Shown in pieces: positions 44,600 to 56,900 of a stretch of 64,000 nucleotides of DNA. A program made the position numbers and the translations under genes. Under the pieces are notes generated by a model. That model searched no databases. It worked only from the letters and a program-made list of their open reading frames with translations, and had not been told where the DNA came from. This DNA is from Maniola hyperantus. Taxonomy: Eukaryota; Arthropoda; Insecta; Lepidoptera; Nymphalidae. Where the stretch lies: assembly GCF_902806685.2 (NCBI RefSeq), contig NC_048554.1, forward strand, positions 6,634,001-6,698,000. Direction: 5' to 3'. The stretch's first letter is position 1, and every line of letters starts with the position of its first letter.

Positions 44600-46000
44600 T
44601 GTCTTATCCTATTAGAACTATCAGAAGATTACAGTGAAATCATAAAATGATTCCCCCTTCTCTACGAAACTATTACTTACTGCGAGCGATTGGAGCGTTC
44701 ATAAAAATTGCCGCAAAAAAAACCCTGTTTATCTTGATAAGAACCCTAAAGTTTTCAGGTAAGCGAATGCGTATTTGTTAACCAATTTTCATCAGTGTAC
44801 TCTATAAAAAGCGACAAGGAAAAGGCATACATTTTTTATATGAAATACCTAAAGTAATTATCACATAATTAGGTAATTATTAATCAACAATCAAGATTGT
44901 ATATAAATTTTTAATTTGATAACAGGTAATTCATAATATAATTCAATAATCAATTTCATTTGACATTTGGACATGTATTTTGTGATTGCGAATTATTGGT
45001 CAATCTGGGTCAATCCTTCGATACCTACTTGCTCACTATTGGCTATAATGCATTGTTGCAACAAGAATACCATAAATTAAGCCAATCACAACAATTGAGA
45101 TTGAGATTGTAATAATAATTGGTACAAAAGCTTTTCATCATCTTTTCATCATACGACCATAAACTTAGATGAATGATTACCATAAACCTATTATCTATCT
45201 CTATGTACCTAATCGACAGATCTGTGACCTAATCCATAATCTAAATTCGTAGAAACGCATAGTCATAATAAGAAACGGGTAACATTGGAATAACAGCGTT
45301 ATAACAGTCACAGTTTTCTCGGAGGCTTTTGTGCAATTATTCACAAAAGAACGTAAATACAAATAGGCGTAGATTTCTTAGTACTTAACCTTGCGAACGG
45401 AACATTTTTTAATAAGTTAAATATGGTTTTTTTCCTATTTTCATTCCATTACATCAGCCTGTATGCGTCCACTGTTGGACATGGACAACGGATATAGCCC
45501 ATTCCAAGAGCGCGCCACAAAACACATAATCAACTAATAAGTAATAACTATAGTTAATAACTACTTTCAATATCTACATCCAATAAAATACAATTTTACA
45601 ACACAAAAATATTGCTATTTTATTTCAGAGTCATTACAATATATCTAAGTTCTAACAGAAAACCCTCCGTCCATGGACGGTAGTCGCGGCCATCAGCTTA
45701 GTAAAAAAGTGTAAAAAGCAGAATTTTAACCATACACCATACTTACGTAACATAAACATAATGAATTCTTACATTGTCACATTCCTTCCTTATAGTTATT
45801 AGTAGGTAGGTACAAAATGGTATAATATTATTGTAAATTGGACATTTGAAAAGAGCAACCGCTAAGGTTCTTGCCGGTTCTTCTCGATAGGAATGGCATT
45901 CCGAACCAGTACCTAGTTAATTTTTTTGACGATTCAAAAGCACTTGTATAAGTTTATTTGAATGAAAATGTATTCTATTCTTATTGAAACTTATATTAAG
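44600..46000. other. Head-to-head intergenic region HACL1 / SLC17-type gene, HACL1 side
   Basis: Promoter side of HACL1. A pair of facing GATA sites (ttatcttgataag, 44728-44743) is visible. A family J MITE copy lies at 45000-45125, and a scrap of RTE 3' end at 45455-45520. Confidence 0.4.
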
Positions 46001-46384
46001 TATTAATATAGTCATATGCCCGCGACTTCGTTCAGGTTTTTAAAAATCTACTTTTTTAATAAAAAGTAACCTGTGTGCGGGCTGCGACTGAGTCGGACTG
46101 CCCGAGCAACATGGCTGCGAGTTGCGACTATTCAAGATAGATATAGATAGAAAGATAGATGCGTAGACGGTAGATTCGTCATTCGCGCACTCTGTGCCAA
46201 AAGTCTGAATCGCTTCAGCGGCTAAGCCATGGTTAAGCCTTGGTTAACGTAACTGACAGACAGACACACTTTCGCAACAATTATAATTTAATAATAGTAT
46301 GGGTTCATAATTCAACCTACCTAGAAGTAAGTACATTTATTTAATCTCAAACAAAATTGCTGAATACGTAGATAATTCATGATC

Positions 46385-46635
46385 ATCATCATCAATCCAT
46401 CCAAACCGACCTCTACTGAGCACAGGTCTCCTCTCAGAAGGAGAATGGTTTAGGCCTTAGTCCACCACGCTGGTCAAGTACAGATTGATAGACTTCACAC
46501 ACCTTTGAGAACGTCATTATGGAGAACTCTAAAACATGCAGGTTTCCTCATTATATTTTCGTTCACTGTGATATTTAATTATTATTTAAAACGCACATCA
46601 CTCCGAAAGTTAGTGACGTGTGCCCACAACAAACT
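46385..46635 (-). mobile_element. tRNA-derived SINE family A, partial
   Basis: ggtctcctctcagaaggaga, cttcacacacctttgagaac, tttcctcattatattttcgt. Confidence 0.7.
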
Positions 46636-46671
46636 CCACACAATAATGGTCACCATGAAAATCTAAATATA

Positions 46672-46897
46672 TCTAAATATATAAAAGGAAAACGTGACTG
46701 ACTGACTGACTGACTGATCTATCAACGCACAGCACAAACTACTGGACGGATCCGGCTGAAATTTGGCATGCAGATAGCTATTATGACGTAGGCATCCGCT
46801 AAGAAAGGATTTTTGAAAATTCAACCCCTAAGGGGGTGAAAAAGGGGGAAGAAATTTGTGTAGTTCACGCGGTCGAAGTCGCGAGCATAAGCTAGTT
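46672..46897 (-). repeat. Dispersed repeat E copy
   Basis: aaaaggaaaacgtgactgac to gaagtcgcgagcataagcta. Confidence 0.75.
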
Positions 46898-47019
46898 AAA
46901 AAATAAATAAAAAGTGTAAACTCGCATGCGAGTCCGACTCCCACTTGAGTGGTTTTAATAATAATAAATAATATTACTAACCCAAGTATATTAATAATAA
47001 CAATTTTTAATTTATATTA

Positions 47020-47450
47020 AACTAGCTGACCCGTCCCGCCCCGGCTTCACTCGAGTATAATTTTCGAAAATCGGCGAGGGGGCAAAATTTTCAAATCCTG
47101 AAAGATCTGAAACACGTATCTATAACCTTTCGTTTTCGGCCGAAAGTCCAAATACCAATTTTCATGAATATTAGTGCAAAAATTACAGGAGTTTTATATA
47201 AAAGTTCATCCCCTATTTAATCCCCTGGGTAGAATTTCCAAAATTCGTGAAACTCGTAAGAATCATTTTAATCGACAGCTTGAATAGGTACCAATTAACG
47301 TGGACATAACTCGAAAAATGACGGACTTTCACACAAATTTTCATCCTCCATTTTAACTCCCTTTGGGATTATCTTACAATCCTTTCTAGCCTAGTTAGAA
47401 CCTACGTTGAAAAATATATCTACTGCCAAAATTTCAAGTTTCTAACACCA
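47020..47450. repeat. Dispersed repeat with GACCCGTCCCGCCCCGGCTTC head
   Basis: Head resembles 38760-38790 and, reversed, 21100-21120; body (ctttcgttttcggccgaaag, cccctatttaatcccctggg) recurs partly at 39180-39420. Confidence 0.5.
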
Positions 47451-47849
47451 GCGCGTTTAGACTCCCTGGAGTAAATATCAATACTTACATACTTACCTAT
47501 AAGATATGTTCTTTGAGGCAGTCAGTCAGTCAGGAAGATTGGTAGGTAGGGCTGATCTAGATCGACATAAGTCATAACTTTACTCCTTAATAACATACTA
47601 AGTATACATACGGGCTTGATACACTCAATAACTTTCATGCTAAATATCTATTGTATTTCAATAATTTACCGCTACAGGCGGGCGATTCTGAACGCATAAC
47701 ATCGGAAGCAACAATACACCGTAGTTGTATCAACAAACGCGAGCGTTTGTTAGTTCGCGGACTTCGCAGTTCGCAGGTGGCACACTCTTGTATGCAAACT
47801 GTTCACGGGTAGACCGCCCTTATTAGAACTACAAGAAAACACCAACAAA

Positions 47850-47869
47850 ATGTTCGCGGTATGAAGTGA
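47850..47869 (+). promoter_or_regulatory. Two overlapping micro-uORFs before the SLC17-type start
   Basis: ATG at 47850 gives a four-codon frame ending TGA (47862-47864), and ATG at 47861 gives a two-codon frame ending TGA (47867-47869). Both would lie in the 5' UTR if transcription starts upstream of 47850. Confidence 0.4.
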
Positions 47870-47921
47870 CCACGTAGCTTAATAAGGAATATAGTGTTGA
47901 GAAAAGTTAAGAAAATTCAAA

Positions 47922-47949
47922 ATGGCTTTGATAAATCTAAAGGCTTTCG
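47922..47949 (+). CDS. SLC17-type gene, exon 1 (start codon)
   Basis: caaaATGg, nine codons MALINLKAF plus one base, donor gtgagt at 47950. The exon is short and rests on the start context, donor and phase match to the next exon. Confidence 0.72.
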
Positions 47950-50900
47950 GTGAGTTAATTTTTACTTATAAAATTGCGATCGGAATTACCCTCAAGTGAA
48001 GAAAATTATTTAAGTATCAAATAGCCAATCAAATAATAAATAAAAATTGTTTCTTTAATAAAAACGAATTTAGGTATGTCTATATACATCAAAAATTAAT
48101 CAATTTTATTGATTTCATTATTATTTTGATAGGTATAAATAATGATGTTTTACTTAATCTTCTTTCGTAGCTGGTTACTGAAAGTAGTTAGCTAGAAGGA
48201 TTACTAGGTATGCACTTAGTTCATTAAAATATATATTTATATATATATTTACTTATTCAATAATAAGGGCTAGGTACTTTGAACTTCCTAGTAATTAAAA
48301 TAATTCACAATAAGTAATATTTTTCAGTTATGGATCACCTAAGGAAATTTAGAGGATAGGAAAAATCTGAACTTCACAGTTAATATTTCCTATTTTCATT
48401 ATCATGATTCATGGAGAGAGGTTTCTTGAGGTACAATATTACCTACTTTTAGCAGGTACCTACCTACAGCTAGTTACCATTCCATAGAATGCTATAGAAA
48501 AGTATTATACTTTTTTTATTGATTCGAAATGAAAGTCACAACACGCTGGTTATTTTCCTATAAATAAGAAAGCCACCTATTTAAATGTGGTTACGTATTT
48601 TCCTCAGGTACTTTCATTACAAGATTGTACTTATTTTACTTTAGCCGTGGCCTGATAGGATTTCCCATTGGCAATATCCTGCAAGCATTCGATTTTTCTC
48701 ATTTATTTATTTATTTCACCCTCATTTTACCCCTTTAGGGGATAAATTTAATAACACCGATACAACTGAAATTCCATGTTTCACTTCAATCTAGATGTAT
48801 ACTTCCCATATAAACTTTCATCCCTTATATATAAAATTGAAAGCCCTGACTGACTGACTGACTGACATATATATCAATATATATAATATATGTACTTAAT
48901 AGATTAGTAAAAAGTAGTTGCAACATATATAGGTAGGTACATACTCAATAGATTTTCCTTTCTTTATTCAGTATCTATACCTAGTTACCTACTTAAATCA
49001 GGGTCGATATCGGTAAAAAAATATTCAAATTACTATCTATTAATATATTCTAAATGGGGTATCATATGAAAGGGCTTTACCTACCTACATACCTGTACCT
49101 ACCTACATTCTAAAACTGATTTTTATTTATTTTTATTCATAATAGTTTTTTATTTATCTCTTCTACTTAGAACCCTCATTGCGCGAGCCTGACTCGCACT
49201 TGGCCGGTTTTTTTGTAGCATTGGCACTGTTTACCCATATTCGCAATAGAGAAATTTGATTTAATTCGGTTTGTTTTACAACGGAACCCTAAAAAAGGAA
49301 AGCTTGTTGACAGAACAGTATTAAGTATTAGTCATAACTTATTTGATTAAATCCCGTTCAATAACGGATGATAATGTAGTCTAGGACTTATAATTGCGGT
49401 CATAATAATATCATGTGTACGACTTTCTTTTGACCGGTTTCAATTTAAATTACCATAAAAAATCTCCTTAATTAGAATTCCATATATAACATGTTTAAGC
49501 ATAAAAAAACTGGCCAAGTGTGAGTCAGGTTCGCGCACCTAGTGTTTCGCACTACAGTCGTATTTTTTCGACATTGTGTATGATAAATCAAAAAAGTTTT
49601 AGCATAAAAATAAATGAAAATCTGTTTTAGAATTTACAGGTAAAGCCCTTTCATATGATACCCCACTTGGTGTAAGTAATATTATTTTGAAAGTTGAAAA
49701 TACTAATTATTTGTTCTGCATGAACACATCTTAATTATTTTTCATGAGGTAACAACAAATTCGCGGTTTTCGGATTTTTCCCCTTACGTGTGCTATAAGA
49801 CCTACCTACCTGCCGAATATGATTCTAGGTCAATGGGAAGTACTCTATAGGTTTTCTTGACAGACACGACAGAGGGACAGATAACGAAGTGATCCTATAA
49901 GGTTTCCTTTTTACGGAACCCTATAAGTATAGATTTTATTGTATGTATCTTGGGTGATGCTGCAAGCACTAAGTACGTTACGAAGTCATTATAATATAGG
50001 TTTTGCTAATCAGCGTCATTAGGTATTTATTTTACTCGACAGCAAACCATTAAAAACACATCACTTGGAAATGATTACGGATATGGATAGACAATAAATA
50101 GTAAATTCAGCATACGTCGAGTGTGTAAATGGACTCGAAAACTTGGATCATGAACTAGCAGAAGAAAAAGATATATTTTAGAGACATTTGAATCTCTCGT
50201 ATTCGGAAAACACTTTCAGGGAAAACTAGACTGGTAATGTTACTCGTATGTAGGTACTGGGCAGTACTTATCTATTTATGATTGATTATAAAATTAAAAT
50301 TACACTATGAAGTTTGCCTCACTCGACTGGTTTAAAATTTTGGTCATATTCCTATTAGTATATATCTAATACTAGCTGATGCCCGCGGCTTTGCCCGCGA
50401 AAAATCCCGTGAGAACTTTTGATTTTCCACGACAAAAGTAGCCTATCCGTAGTAGCCTGTCTCAGAGTTGCAAGATCTCAGTACCAAATTCGTAAAAATA
50501 TTTTTGAACGCATGATTCTTTAAAAATCCCGTGGCATCACCACGATTTAAGAATGCAATTCCTTAGGAATACAGGATTTTTGATTATTTTTTTCGCGTTT
50601 TTAGGGTTCCGTACCTCAAAAGGAAAAACGGAACCCTTATAGGATCACTTTGTTGTCTGTCTGTCTGCCCGTCTGTCTGTCAAGAAACCTACAGGGTACT
50701 TCCCGTTGACCTAGAATCATGAAATTTGGCCGGTAGGTAGATCTTATAGCTGACATTTGGGGAAAAATCTGAAAACCGTGAATTTAGGGTTAGATCACAC
50801 AAAAAAATTAAATTGTAGTCATGAACTAATAATTAGTATTTTCAACTTTCCAAGTGAGTGACTATATCAAGTGGGGTATCCTATGAAAGGGCTTCACCTG

Positions 50901-53900
50901 TATATTCTAAAACAGATTTTTATTTATTTTTATGCATCATAGTTTTGAATTATCGTGCAAAATGACGAAAAAATACGACTGTAGTACGGAACCCTCATTG
51001 CGCGAGCCTGACTCGCACTTGGCCGGTTTTTTTGTGGTAAGATCACTCAGTAATCATCAGTACCTATAGTATCACCTGTCTTTATCTTGCTAGCTGTATA
51101 TTCTTTGATTGAGAATAATAATTGAATTGGTACGTCTTTATACTTACTAACAATTCTTTCTTCGTTATGAAAACATTTTGATATTATACAAACTTATGGC
51201 ATCTAATTGTAAAAGTATGAGCGATGTCAATTTAAAAACAACGTGTTCGTAGTTGTATCATGTATGGTATGATACTTTTACTTGCATTGAGACATGTTTT
51301 GAATAACTAAGCCTGTATTGGTATACTTATTCTAGAATCTAGATAATACTGGTCGAGTAGGTACCTACATACAGTTCTATTCGTGTTTTAATAAACTTTT
51401 AACAGAAGAAAAGCCACCAAGTAGGTACCTACCTATATTATACACTTACCTACCTATATAAATTATTATCACCGGTAGGTCTACACTCGTGGTGAACAAA
51501 CGCTTTCTGCATGTTGATATTGTTAACACCTATCACGTAGTAACAGGCTTTGTTGCATTAGAGTTAGACTTTTCTTTGGGTAGGATGCGGAGCTTTGTCG
51601 CGGGCACAAGCTAGTTTTACCTTTATGACAAAAATTCCGGTGTAGGAAATTTTGCGGGGCATAACCGCATATGTCAATTCTCTGTGAATGATGTTTGCGA
51701 AATGCGATCGTTTTATTCCACCGACAAATTAACATCAACAGATGAATTTACCGGTAGAACTGGGTGTGTTATCGAATACCGGAGTATTGTTGACGCACAA
51801 GAATGCTAACGATTAAAGAATTGTACAATTGCACGATTTGTGGACGTGATTTTATGGGATTTTTATCTCGATCGACACGATTGATTTGTATTTATGCCAT
51901 AACCCGCTGCTTACTACGTTAGGCTGCAAAATGAGGTGGGAGGTTGACATCTAAATATATAAAAACCGGCCAAGTGCGAGTCAGGCTCGCGCAATGAGGG
52001 TTCCGTACTACAGTCGTATTTTTTCGACATTTTGCACGATAATTCAAAAACTATGATGCATAAAAATAAATAAAAACCTGTTTTAGAATGTACAGGTGCG
52101 GACCTTTCATATGATACTCCACTTGACATAGTCATCTCACTTCGAAAGTTGAAAATACTAATTATTAGTTCATGACCACAATTTAATTTTTTTTGTGTGA
52201 TCAAACCCTAAATTCGCAGTTTTCAGATTTTTCCCCAAATGTCAGCTATAAGATCTACCTACCTGCCAAATTTCATGATTCTAGGTCAACGGGAAGTACC
52301 CTGTAGGTTTCTTGACAGACAGACAGACAGACAACAAAGTGATTCTAAAAGGGTTCCGTTTACCTACCTATTTAGAAAATGGATACTTTTTTGTACACCT
52401 TTTGTTTGTCACTGTTGAATTTGTAAGATAATGATGTAATGATGTTAAACTTAAAACTAAAGCTATGAGGGTTCCAAATGCGCCCTGGTCTGAGAAGAAG
52501 TCCACAACAAAGTCAGCTGGGTATTCTTTTTACTATCACACGGTTTCTTTGTGGGGGTCTACGTTAGGGTGAAAACCTAATGTAACATGCAACACTTAAA
52601 CATTTGATTTCTTTATTAATATAATATCTTAAGTATACTTAAATTTAGTTTGGATACCAGATAAGTATAGAAGCAAGTGGAGGATCCAAAAAGGTCGACC
52701 TATGTAAATTTTCAAATGATTTAATTTGAAAAACTTAATTTATTTTCGATCACCAGAACAGGACGAAGAATATTTGACATAAATTAAAAGACCGTAGGCT
52801 ACCTACTTTGAACATCAACTCAATAATTAGGTATAGTTTCCTAGTGTGTAACAACTAACATGATTATTATACTTTTGTTAAAATACAAATGGTAGAAGTA
52901 AATACTTGCTTAATCTAAATATATTAAAGGAAAAGTTTACTGACTGACTGACTGATCTATCAACGCACAGCTCAAACTACTATGGACGGATGAGGCTGAA
53001 ATTTGGCATACTGATAGCTATTACGACGTAGGCATCCGCTAAGAAAGGATTCTTGAAAATGCAACCCCTAAGGGATTAAAATAGGGGGTCGAAATTTATG
53101 TAGTCCACGCGGATGAAGTCGCGAGCAGAAGCCAGTTAAAAGTTATGGTCATTGGAGCTATATGTCACTCAGCTGTTGGCGCGCGGCGGAGAGAGCTATA
53201 TGCTTAGTTTCTCTACGTGATCAAATCAGAAATGAGGAGATCCATGGAAGAACCAGAGTAGGTACCCGACATAGCCTAACGGGTTGCCAAGCTGAAGTGG
53301 CAATGGGTTGGGTACATACGAGTATGACCGATAGCCATTGGGGTTCCAAGGGCTGATATGGCAACCTCGCATCAGAAAGCGAGCTTTGGAAAACCTTCTA
53401 CTAGGTGGATAGATGATGTCAAACGAGTCGCAGGGAGCTGCTGGATTCAACCGTGGCGTGTGGAGACCTATGTCCAGCGGTAGACGTCTATCGGTGAGGG
53501 TGATGATAATGATGATAGTCATTTGAGCTATGTTCCTCCTTCAACTTTCTACTGTGTTGTACCGCAAAGCATCACCAAGGTCTACACCAGTACGTAGTCT
53601 AAATTCTACGGATACGTAATATGCCTTCTCGTTTTTAACTCTAACCGTTAGGATATGGAACGTTCTTCCAGCATCAGTTTTCCACTCCAATTTTAATATG
53701 GGTACCTTCAAGTCACGGAGTAGAAAAATATAAGTGGAGGCTGCAAGAATCAATTAGTATGGGACCCGCTGTCTCCCGCTAGCCCCCTCTTTTCTAGTCC
53801 GTGCTTCACGTCAAGAGTGAATAGACATCATCTAGGCAAGCGCACTCCCTCTTAGGCTGCACCATCACTTTGACAGCAGGTTTGATTTCAGCCAAGCGCT

Positions 53901-56900
53901 TGTCTATAAAAATAACATTATACTGCTAAAAATAGATGACGATCTTTATTTGGGCTTGGTATCATGGTTTGGTATGGTTTGCCGAGGTCACAACACAAAA
54001 CACCATGACATTCCGCTTGTGTGATTTGTGTGCTCATTTCCTGAAACATTTTATACGACTAATTTGTTGACCGATTATTTTTGTAAAATGACGCGTAGTA
54101 TATTATGCTTATAAAAAAGGAAAAAACCTAAAACGTGCAAAACATTCCATTTAAAATAAGGCAAAGAAAAATTATTTTGCATAGTTCTTGCCAATTTAGT
54201 AATTTTTTTGTGTCAAAATTTAAAAATGTCCTAGCAGACAGACAGACACACTTTGGCATTTATATTATTATAGTATGGATATAGTATGGATTAAGTAATT
54301 GATGGCCGTAACTTCGTCTGCATGGATTAAGGTAACTATTCGATTTCCTGGGATAAAAAACCTGTCAATTTCCGGAATGTTATCACTAAATAGCATAGAC
54401 TTATTTATACTAAATACTATCACATTTTGGTTAAGAAGATAGGCCGTGAAAAGGTATCTAACAGACACACTTTCGCATTTATAATAGTAACAAAGATTTT
54501 TATTGTAATTATATCAAAAATTTCGCGCTCGCTTCTATCCTATGCTGTGCCTATTATGCTACCCAGTACCGCGTCGCAATGTTTTTCAAGCAATTTTAAC
54601 TAAATGTTATATCAATGTATTTAAACAACGTATGATTCAAGTATAATCGTTTACCGACCCCTAAAAACTATTTTTCCGTGATTTATTTTACAATAATTCT
54701 TATATTAAGTATTTATTTAGATTACAAAACTGGTTTTCCCACTAAAACGTGCGTCTTAGTAAAAAATCTTGTTAAGTAGGTACCTACCTACTTGCTTACC
54801 TATTTGTAAAAGAATAAATTAAAAGGTAAGTAGGTGCTTTGTTACAGTTAATCCTTGTTGTTTTCAGCCAGTAAGTTTCTGCTTCGGTATCGAGAAAAAT
54901 GATTTTATAAACGTCTCTTAAGTACCCAAGTCCACAGTACTTACGCATTATTAAGTACCTACCAACGTCACAACTACGTGACATGGTGCAAATTTTCCTG
55001 ATAATCATGGCGTATCTAGAAAACGATTAGGCTCGGTTGGGCGATCGACATAATGTCTCGTGTCATTGTAATCTTGAGTACAAGTTCATATTTAAACATA
55101 CCTAAGTAATAATATAATATTGACACGACATTTTAAGTCGTGAGGATGCACTTACATGACGATATTAACGGCTGAAATTGATAACAATCAATTCTGCCTG
55201 TAATCTGTCGATAGGTTTCTTAGTTACGTTGTTATAAATGACAAAAACTTTGCTAATGAAACTTATCGTCATATCACGGATAGATTTATTTACTAATTTC
55301 GGACGTAAATTAATTATATGCACTACTAAGTAGGTTCTACACGACCACCGAGAGAATGCAGTTCGTGACAGTTACAATATGAAGTCATAGCCACGGAAAA
55401 TGGATGGTTGACAAAAAAGAATATTTTTATTTATTACTTATGACATTAAATTTTTGTATGTAGGTGGATGTCTAGTGAATAATAATATCAATACATATGT
55501 ATTATAATGTAGCATCAGGATTGAGGAATTGGATCCAGAATTCGTTATGGGACCAACGCGGAAACATTTTCTGATGATTAAAAAAATTTGAAAATACGTT
55601 CAGAAACCTCTAAAACATCGGTGTATCTACTACAAAAAAAATGTTTTTTTCCTCAGTTGTCAAATAAGCAACAAACAGAGATCACATAATATTTTGTGTA
55701 TCAATTATTTTGAGATTAAAGATTACGTAGATAATAATTTAGATCAATATTTTAATCGCATACCTACCAAAGCGGTTTTTTAAGGTTTTTCTACGTTTCT
55801 ACTAATTATAATGCAACTATATTACTAGGTACGTCTTACATCGAATACTACGTTTAATATATATTTTAAAGTTAATTTTAATTTAATTTAATTTTAGGTA
55901 TTATGAGTGTAAGATCACTTTTATAGAAAAGAAAACCAACGTTATAGCGTCCTATTCGGTACACTAGATACGTAGGTGTAGGTACATTGATTTAAAACAA
56001 TAAACAAACATTTAGGTACCTCTGCAGATACAGAAAAATAAATATAACATGCGTCGAATACCTGCACAAATAATACCTATTTCATACATAGAAATACTTA
56101 CCTATATACGTAGTAGTTATTATTGATGGCGATATTTATTGGAACATGTCAGTCATAATACCTTCGATGGTAGTTTATAGAAATAATAGATGAATTATTA
56201 TTATAATAATTGTTTCACAATCAAAATGTCTATACGTATTATTACCGACAACATAAGTCGTAAGACAACATTGAAACCACCCTAATTGAAATGAACATAA
56301 CTAAGTAACGTTAGAATAAGTAAGGGGGACCTATGTCTTAAGCTAGTTAAACGTAGTAGAATAGAATTTATTTATTTATTTAAGTTAACTTTTACAAGTG
56401 CTTTTGAATCGTCAAATAATTGACCACTGGTTCGGAATACCGTTCCTACCTAGTAGAACCAGCAAGAAACTCGGTGGATGCTCTTTTCAAGTGTTCAATT
56501 TACAATAATGTTATGCCATACTGTATAAGCAATTGCAGCCCCGCGCAAGCGCATTGCTGGAACGCGTCAAAACCATACTTATTCAATTAAATTGATTAGG
56601 TAATTATTTACAAAACTATTTGTTTATTCATCATGATCGCTGGCTCAGTACCAGTGCACGGGTCTCCTATCAGAGAAGGGTTTTTGGCCATAGCATAGTC
56701 TACCACGCTGGCGAAGTGTGGATTGGCAGAATTCACACACCTATAAGAACATTATGCAGAACTCTCAGGCAAACAGGTTTCCTCACGATGTTTTCCTTCA
56801 CCGTTAAAGTGATATATTTTTAATTTTTAAAAGCGCACATAATCCCAAAAATTTAGAGGTGTATGACCCCTGACCTCTGATTCCGACTCCGGACGTTCTA

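Noticed and set aside
53541..53753. 70-codon minus-strand frame as a gene
   Set aside because: No splice context; it lies next to other retrotransposon debris and looks like a repetitive coding relic.
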